From Babylonia areolata (lineage: Eukaryota > Mollusca > Gastropoda > Neogastropoda > Buccinidae), in the NCBI RefSeq assembly GCF_041734735.1, contig NC_134878.1, positions 18,279,202 through 18,343,201 on the forward strand: DNA of 64,000 nucleotides, in the 5' to 3' direction. The translations under genes were made by a program, and so were the position numbers. Shown here in pieces: positions 52,501-62,710 of this stretch. Each line of letters opens with the position of its first letter. Positions within the stretch are counted from its first letter, which is position 1. The notes beneath the pieces were generated by a model. That model did not search any database and had not been told where the DNA came from. It was given only the letters and a program-made list of their open reading frames with translations.

Positions 52501-55500
52501 GAGTTAATCAATACATATATGTATGTATACCAAGTTAGAAACAACCACAAAGTATACCCACCAAACACACAAGATATATAACAATACCGCTTCTCACCCG
52601 ATGAACAAGAACACACACACATATATACAAAACAGACATGGCAGAACACACTGATACACAGAAAAAACACATCAGAAGGATACACAGCACATACACAGCA
52701 GAGCACACACAGAACATACACGGCAGAAGACTGTACAGATGCACAGAACACATGCAACAAAGCACACACAGACATGCAGAACGCACATGGCAGGAATAGC
52801 TTAAAAGGCTTGATGGGCAATGGAGACAGCACAGGGTAGTGGTATTTGACAAAGCCGTCGGACTTCCCATCCAGTTTGATGTCAAACACCACAGACGTCT
52901 GAAACACACCAACACCTTTCTCTCTTTGAAGTGCACAACATTTCATGCACATTTACACAGCTTCTGTTCCCTTCATTCACTTCTGTTCCCTTCATTCCAC
53001 TTCTGTTCCCTTCATTCCACTTCTGTTCCCTTCATTCCACTTCTGTTCCCTTCTTTCCACTTCTGTTCACTTCATTCCACTTCTGTTCACTTCATTCCAC
53101 TTCTGTTCCCTTCTTTCCATTTCTGTTCACTTCTGTTCCCTTCATTCCACTTCTGTTCCCTTCTTTCCACTTCTGTTCCCTTCTTCCATTTCTGTTCCCT
53201 TCTTTCCACTTCTGTTCACTTCTTTCCACTTCTGTTCCCTTCTTCCACTTCTGTTCCCTTCATTCCACTTCTGTTCCCTTCTTTCCACTTCTGTTCCCTT
53301 CTTCCACTTCTGTTCCCTTCTTTCCACTTCTGTTCACTTCTGTTCCCTTCTTTCCACTTCTGTTCCCTTCATTCCACTTCTGTTCCCTTCATTCCACTTC
53401 TGTTCCCTTCTTTCCACTTCTGTTCCCTTCTTCCATTTCTGTTCCCTTCATTCCACTTCTGTTCACTTCTGTTCCCTTCATTCCACGTCTGTTCCCTTCA
53501 TTCCACTTCTGTTCCCTTCATTCCACTTCTGTTCACTTCTGTTCCCTTCATTCCACGTCTGTTCCCTTCTTTCCACTTCTGTTCCCTTCATTCCACTTCT
53601 GTTCACTTCTTTCCACTTCTGTTCCCTTCATTCCACTTCTGTTCACTTCTTTCCACTTCTGTTCCCTTCTTCCCACTTCTGTTCACTTCTTCCCACTTCT
53701 GTTCCCTTCTTTCCACTTCTGTTCACTTCATTCTTTGAAAACAAGTACTGCACATTTTAAATCTGTATGAAATGTTAAGCAAATGACCTGTGAATAAGAC
53801 AAAAGAAGTAGTGACCCCCCCCCACCCCCCTCCCCTCCATGAATATCAACTAAAAGGAAAAATTAACATGCTAAATCAACCAATCAATAAGATATTAATC
53901 AATCAAAAACTAAAAACATTCACCAATCAATTTATGACTTAATCAATCAACAAGCTCCCAATTCATCATTGTTGCTGAAGCCAAGCTGACTCTACAGGGC
54001 TGAAAACTTTGTCCATAACAACCTGTGGTACCTAAAAAAACCAAATAAATCTTTAAAAAAAAAAAGAAAAAAAAGGAAAAGAACATTAGGCACAAGTACA
54101 GTCAAATTCATGCACATCAACCAAAAACATGCCTCTGATGCTGACTATTCTATCAATTTTTCACTGGAGAAAAAAAAAGAAAAAGAAACGTGAACATGAA
54201 CATAATTATACACAATACACAAAAACATACATAATAACAGACACACAAAACCAAAAAATGCCAGAATGCAAGTTCATACTAGGCACACACACACAAAAAA
54301 AAAAAGGAAAGAAGAGAGAATACCCAATTATCAAGTCCAGAAGAACTAAAAGACAAAAAAATATTCAAAGTTTTCCAGAACAACCCCCCCCCCCCCCCAG
54401 GTAAACAGACCAGCAAGGTAGGAAATAAGAAACAAAGAGACAACAGAAAGAAAAAAAAAAAAAAAGCCAGAAACAAAGCGAGTGACAGGAAAGAGGACAA
54501 TCCTCGTAGAGAATTCCCAGATGTGGGGGGACGCTGTAACTGTAAGTACCACCAACCTCCCCAAGACCTGAACAACCAGACCCCAGGGCACCAGCCAGTA
54601 GGCTGTTAAACTCAACTCTACAGCCTCCCCATGGGGGGGAGCTTCCCACTGTGCTATCACCTACTGTGCATGCAATGTGGATGAAGAGAGAGAGAAAAAA
54701 AGAAGACATTAAAAAAAACCACCACCACAAACACATGCTTCTGATGACCCTCTTCATATCAATAGGCACAACAGTCTAGTGGTTAAAGCATTGGACTTTC
54801 AATCTCAAGGTCCCAGGTTCGAATCTTGGTAACTGGGTCTGGTGGGTAAAGGGTGGAGATTTTTCTGATGGAGATTTTTCTGATCTTCCAGGTCGACATG
54901 TGCAGACCTGCTTGTGCCCGAACCCCCTTCATGTGTATATGCATGCAGGTGATAAAATACGCACATTAAAGATCCTGAAATCCATGTCAGCATTCGGTGG
55001 GTTATGGAAACAAACATACCCAGCATGCACACCCCCAAAAACAGAGTATGGCTGCCAACATGGCGGGGTAAATAAACAAAACAGTCATACATGTAAAATG
55101 TTACCTGTTTGAGTGTGTATGCGTGTGTGACTTAAACCTGACAGGATGACACAGGAAACAAATGATGAGCGTCCAATGACAGCTGTCAGCTCTACCCAGG
55201 TAGGCAGCCTCTTGTGCAAATGACCCCTTGTTTGTAAAGCACTAAGAACTTGGTCTCTGACCGTAGATAGGTGCTATGTAAGTATCTATATCATCAACCC
55301 CCCACTCCCCCACTTACTTTTGAGGCCTGGTGGTGCACCATGACCAGACTGTCCACAACGTTGATGGCAAAACGCCCACTCATGTCCAGCTTCAAGATGT
55401 CCGTCTTTCGGGCTGGCCCTTCCCTGCAAAACACACTGCCCCTTTAAAACCTACCCAGGACAGTAACAATTAATAATAAACATCACTGTGTGGGCTAATC

Positions 55501-58500
55501 TGGACGCCACCACCCCTTTAAAACCTACCCGGGACAATAACAAGTTAATTATAAATATTGTGTGGGCCCCTTTAAAACCAGCCCAGGACAATAGCAATTA
55601 ATAACAATTATCATTGTGTGGCATCACCTGGATGCCACCAGCCCTTTAAAACCTGCCCGGGACTTTAATAATTAATAAACATCATTGTGTGGACTCAAAT
55701 GGATGCCACTGCCCCTTTAAAACCAATCCAGGACAATAACTATTAATAACAAATATCTTTGTGTGGGCTCATCTGGATGCCACCGCCCCTTTAAAACCTG
55801 CCCAGGACAATAACAAATAATAATAAACATAATTGTGTGGGCTCATCTGGATGCACTCCAGAACATGACCCATTTCATTTTGAGGGCTAGCCTCCCAGTG
55901 GAAAGAGCTAAGAAGCACAAGCTGATGTTGCATACATCTCAGGATAAACAGTCACTCCTCATTTATTACTGATCATGGTACTATAATTTTTCTTCTTACT
56001 TTATTATTTGTTCATTCTGTATTTTGTTTCCAGTATAAAAATCTAGGCATGTAATACAAAAACTAAGTCTGATTATATAAAAACAACAACAAAGAGAGAG
56101 ACGGAGAGAAGGACGGCAGGAGAGAGAGAGAACACAGATACACAGAAAAGCAACCTAATGCAACCAGGAACACATCACAGTTAATTAAAAAAAACAACAA
56201 CAAGTCTGCCACTTACTTCAGTACATGATACATGACAATTTCAGCTCCAGCTGCAGCATTGGGAGGATGTCTCAGCACAATCACATACAGGTTCTCATAA
56301 CTGAAACCAGACCATGTTATTCAGACCTCTGATACACACTTCAACATGTATCAATCAACAACACAATCACTAATTATCTCCCTTGCATCAGTTTCCCGTT
56401 CCACTCAATGCTATATATTTTGTGTCATTTACTGCTGTTTTCGATAAAAACACTGTCAAATCTGGAAGACACAAAGTGAGATGTGTACAGGCAATCCTCA
56501 GAAATAATGTGCGTTGCATCAGTACCTTTACTGCTTTTAATTACCCATCTGATCCCTTTTGGACAAAATAACATGGAATCAGGCAAACGTATCCAAGTAT
56601 CAAGAAAAAAAAGTCATTTCGGTACCATCACTGTTTCTAAAGCTGCAGATCAGTGCAGATCATATGTCAACAGTGACCAGTCAAAATAATATTAAGAAAA
56701 GAAATTTAGAAACAAAAAGAAAAAAAGGATAAATACAAATGACTGAGAGGTTCCAAAGATACAGCAGTTTAAACTGTCCAGTCAGTCTCATGCACTGGCA
56801 GTTTCCAGCTGTGCTCTGGCTGGAGAGAATGACCATGTTTCACATCTGGCACGATGGGTGCAATAGCTGAATGCTTAAAGAGTTGGACTTTCAATCTGAG
56901 GGTCCCAGGTTCGAATCTCAGTAATGGTGCCGGGCGGATGGAGATTTTTCTAATCTTCCAGGTCAAAATATGTGCAGACATGCTAGTGCCTGAACCCCCT
57001 TTCATGTGTATACACAAGCAGAAGATCAAATATGCACATTAAAGATCCTGTAATCCGTGTCAGTGTTTGGTGGGTTAAGGAAACAAGAACATACCCAGCA
57101 TGCACACCCCCGAAAATGGAGTATGGCTGCCTACATGGTGGGGTAAAAACGGTCATACACATAAAAGCCCACTCATGTACATACGAGTGAATGTGAGAGT
57201 TGCAGCCCATGAACGCAGAAGAAGACATCGGTCACACTGACTTAAAACAGAAGTGGCATAAGGGTTAACAAAAGAAGTAAAGCAATATTCACACCACTTA
57301 AAGGACACACCCCCTAGCAAGCACAAAAATGAAAACATCAAACACAAACACCAGAACGCCTCAATTCAAAGCACAGGACAATCTCTAATGTCTAATATCA
57401 TAGCCGTCAGTACATCAATGTAAGAGGACAACATGTAACAGAATGATACTCACATGACTGCCATGGTCACATCACGATCGTGCAACATAGGCTTGTGAGG
57501 TTTGGGAAAGGACGGCAGGTCCACCTCAAACTTGGGCAGTCGTGTCATCACACCCATCTGTTCAACACCATCATAGGCAAATAACTGGGTAAAGACTTCT
57601 TTTGTCCTTTTTGTGATCTAAACCAAAAAGCTGATATGTGATGTAAAGCCTTTTATATATATATATATTTGTTTTATTCAATATTTTTTCTTCTTCTCTC
57701 CTAAATGTGATCTTGGCCGTAAGACTGGAAAGTTTATTTTTTGTGCATTAAAAAAAAAAAGAGGCAATTATCATAATTTAATGAACAACAATACGCTATA
57801 ACCATAAAACAAAATTCTGTATCTGCTTTGTTCCTCATACATATATCTTGGCAACATAATCTAATAATCTTATGTTAAGTCAACATAAAGAGACAAAAAA
57901 AGCTTCAATGAAGTAACAATAACTAAATGTAGCGGCAAAATGAATGGGCAACCCTATCCAACACATCTTTTTCTAGTTCCACCAAGTCAGCTGTTCAATG
58001 GCAAATGATATAACAAAATGGTGAATATTCCTTCACATGACATGCTGGACTTTTTTCCTCTTTTTGTGGGAGGGAGGGTTTGGGGGGAGGGCGAAGCTGG
58101 AGGGGAGGTTTGGGGCGTGGGGGGCTGCCTCATCATGTACACCCTTTCAGCGGCATTACCCACATGCCACTCAACTCGAGTCTCCTGTACACAGCAATAC
58201 CCAAACTTGTTCTGCTGCACTGCAGAACAGGCAGACCATAAGTAGCTACTGGTGTTTGGTGGTCATGAGGCCACACATCACAGAAGACCCTGCACTGTTA
58301 CCAAGTCAGCACATGCAGGACACCAGCCTACTGATGACAATATTCGCTTAGTCACGCAGCAGGACTAAGTGAACATCCTGCACGCAGTGACATGTGCTTG
58401 GGTTCTATAGCCCCCCCTCTAGCCCCTCCCCCCGCCCCCGACCACCACACCCCTGTCCACCACCTTCCTCACAACCCCACCCACAAAAAAGCTGAACAAA

Positions 58501-60678
58501 ATCAAGTTCATACGAAAGCATTTTTCCTATCCAAAACTTTTTTGTCTCTTCTGAACTATGCTGTTCTCAGATGTACTGTAATATTTTGTAAAAAAAAAAA
58601 ACCAACCAAACAACTACCGTGCAATGTATTGTATGATGTGCAGAACTACAGGCAAAACCGTGCAACACTTTCAGAAGAGAATGACTGCCTTAAAGTGGAA
58701 TAAAAACTGTCACACAAGTAAAACCACATTCATAGAAACATGTGAACTTGAGAGTTCCAGCCCAAGCATGGGAAAAGAAGAAAGCTGGTGGAGGGTTTTC
58801 TATTTAGTTTTCTGTTTACATTGATTTCTTATTTTCTATTTCTATTTTTTGTATTTTTATCTTTTCAACCATAACATTCAAATGTAAAATATCATATCTT
58901 AACTAAATGTCTAAAATCACTAGTATGAGTGTATCTGTGATGTAACACCAAATCATTCTTTTTAAAATCCTCCTGGGAATAGAAGATCTAGATCTCGGAA
59001 TATGAAACAGATTTGTATGTTTTGGTATGTCAGTCATCATCATCTGTGCCAGCTATCACCTAGAAAGCCACAGTATGTTTATGTAATTCACATCAAACTT
59101 CAGGCAAAATGGTCCTCGAACATTTGTCAACAAAGCACACACATGTACATTTCCATCACAAAGCCAGAAGAGGGATGGGGGGTGGGGGGGGGTGGGGGGG
59201 GGACACAGCAGACTGACCTTAAACTGGACAGGGTGAAGCGTATTGCCCAGGTTTCCAGTGGACAGCAGCAAGAAACCAGAACTAGCCTGAAATCATGTCA
59301 TTCCAACTCCAGTCATTCCTTCCGCAATATATGATTCTTCTTACATGATAGACAAATAGCCCAGTCTCAACCCCCGACCCCACCACATACACATAAAAGC
59401 CAGACAGACAGAATAGTGAGGCAGAGGGAGAAAGACAGAGAGGAGTGAGAAAGAGAGAGACCAAGGAGTTAGGAAAGAGAGACAGAGAGAGCGGGGGAGG
59501 TTGGGAGAAAGAATTAGTCAAGATCAGTAGGACAGAAAGGGGAGGAACAGGCAAGTAAACAGAAAAGAGAAAGAGAAATACAGTGAGTGTGAAAGAGAGC
59601 AAACAGTTCAATGTAAAAAGGAAAGAACAAAACAGAGGATAATGCCTGACACTTTACTCAATATACTGAACTATGTTAGGCTCCTTCCCCAGTCACAAAC
59701 ACTCAAAACATGAAACTGGGAATAAATATATTAGATGAATACAAACAGATTATAAAGCTAGAAAGAAAAATCAACCATTGAGCAATACCCTTCCAACACC
59801 AGTAACTGCTCCAAAATCAAAGAAAGAGAAAAGAACTGATGATCTATTTTCTTTCTCAAGTCCCTCCACCTCTCGCAGCATCCCTCCCCTTTATCTCCCC
59901 TAACACAGCAATGAAATGAAGCAAACTTACTGACCAGCCAAAAGTACCACTTGATGTCCAGACTGACTGACTTGATCGCCTTGAAAGATTTCTTCTCTGG
60001 CAGCACCTAATCAGGAATTGTAAACAGGATTCTGTCACTTTAAATCAAACAACTGCAAACATATATGTATATATGCATTAGATCAATGCATGTGCACATG
60101 CAAATGTGTGCGCATTAACACCCACACATACATGCACACACCCACACACAATTGCTGCTCTCCAAAAATGACAATAATACTCATGTCAAACAATAAAAAA
60201 AACAAACCCATTCACATAAAAACAAAAGCTGACAAGTAGGCCACTATAATTTCAGAGCAAAGACAACAGCAAAGAAAAGCTTGCGCTATATCATCTTGTA
60301 TCTGTAACAGGAAATTTTCTATCTAAAATTACGTTTAAATAACATACTTACCGTGACCCAACTAGTGCAGACTCCGGCAGGGGTCTGACATTCCTGTCCT
60401 GTGCAAACTACTATCCGCCTATGCGGAGCAGACGAAACTACGGCCGATAACCTCCCGGAAGTAGGTAACCTCCCCTTTGTCCCGCTGGTTATCGCCCTCT
60501 TTTGATCACTAAACCGCATTCATTTTCAGCATTTACAGCATTATTTATTGTAGGCTACGTCCCTTCCTGTAGATAGACTGATGGTGAACAGAGAGATAAC
60601 TGACAGGACAGACAGTGAGAGAGAAGTCAAAGTCAAAAAATGTTTTAACTGTCAGGCCTCTGGCCCATAACAACAGGA

Positions 60679-60768
<90 letters not shown>

Positions 60769-61219
60769 GCAACTAGCAGAAGAACCATACGATGTTGCCA
60801 CACCCCACCTGGTACTGCTCGATGCCCTTGGCTGTGACATAGACCACTTCATTGATCCCCGTCCAAACAAAGCCCAGCAAGTCAGCTTTTGCCTGCAAAT
60901 CACAGGAGCCCTTGCTCTACACTGTTCTCTTCTAACATCTGTAACAAAACTTCAACATACTTACACACTAATACAGCAAAGCCAACACACACACACACAC
61001 ACACATGTTCGCACACATATCTTTGACAAAACAAGATAGCTGAAAAATTTAAGAATGCCTTAAAAAATTGCACAAGACCATGTTCTTCATATGCATACGC
61101 AAGTATATATATTTACTCATGCACACTCACACACATATCCAAACATGTAAATTATGTGTGTGTTCAAGTGTGTCTTTGCAAATGCCAGTCAATTTATGTC
61201 AAAGTCGGTCTGTGTCATG

Positions 61220-61256
<37 letters not shown>

Positions 61257-62670
61257 GACACATACATAAATACATTCATATAGATATATAGATATGTTCA
61301 CTATACAGATATAAAGATTGATATAAGATATAGCTATGCTATACAGATATGACATGCACTGATGTGCACATGACACATACACACAGCAAGTCACACACAA
61401 GCACACCCACACGTAAAAAAAGGTGAAAACACCACACACATTTATGCATCTTCCCAAACTGCTTTAAAATCTTATTCTAAGAAAAACATTGAATTATACA
61501 TTATGAACATGAGTGGGGAACAAAATTTTTTTTCAAATGCATCTGAGTACCTGTATCAAATGCTGCTACATTTATACATACACATACATCAATGCACGCA
61601 TGAATACATGTGCAAAGAAATGAACACACCCACAGAAACCCCCAAACACCAGACAGGAACCAACAGGACATACTTTGCACTGGTGAGCATATTCCTGCTG
61701 CTCTGAAGTCATATCATCTCTGAAGTTCACGTAATCCTGTGGAAGCAAATAAAAAGACACAAAATCACTGAGGGCTCTACACTATGGGCAAAAACATTTA
61801 TGTATCTCATACATGCTTTTCAGGAAAAAATTCAGCCACCCACCCATCCTAAAAAAGCAACAACAAAACCCCCACCAACCCTTCTGTTATCAGGCAATCT
61901 CCAAATTAACTCAGATAGCTCTACAGACCAGAAAAACAAAGTGACAGTGACCCAGAGAAGCAAGGAGAAAGAGAGTAAGCAGTTCCTAGAAGAGAAAGGA
62001 TGGGATACCGTACCACAGCTCTCTGCATTCTTTGAATAGCCAGGATCCGTCTGTCTGGAGAAAACTTGATGGATACCACATCTCCTTTGTCATCCGTCCT
62101 GAAAACAGGTTTTGGGCATGGCAGAAAAGGATGGCATAAGCTGAAGATATGTGTACATTTCATTGTCAGCAGTCCAAATAATTTACAATCAGTGAAAAAC
62201 TAATGCCTGCAGGATTTTTCACTACATCTCCCTTCTCTCTCTATCTCTGTCTCTATATTATAATCTACCTAAATGAACACAGAGAAGTGCTTTTGTGGCC
62301 TCCTGCTCCTCATGAAGTTATTAAAGTCAAGTCACATAAACATATCCTTTTTTTCCACACAAACACACACATCTGCAAAGGCATAAATCAGAATCTGATG
62401 GCAGAGACCTTTGAACATACCGCATATACATACACACAAACAAAAAAGAAGATGATCTGTAAATATATATATGTATGTATGTACTCACAAGTCACACTCA
62501 CAAACTACTGCTAAGTACCCCTTCACATACCTGAAATTGGCAACTGATTTTTCACTGGGTCCTTTTACAACCACACCCATAGCTCCCTTTCCTCTAACAC
62601 CAAATACCTGAAAAATTCACACCAAGCATGTACATTCATAAGCTATAAGATAATTTCAATTATTCTTGGG

Positions 62671-62710
<40 letters not shown>

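Noticed and set aside
52839-53770. Three overlapping ORFs of 271-299 codons as a repetitive protein gene
   Set aside because: All come from one 20-bp minisatellite with no stop in any frame; no codon bias, splice context or non-repeat domain supports coding.
40177-60508. R3 as a U1 snRNA-derived element
   Set aside because: Only ATACTTACC and TGGCAGGGG agree with U1 and the spacing is wrong; the first match follows from being the complement of a donor site.
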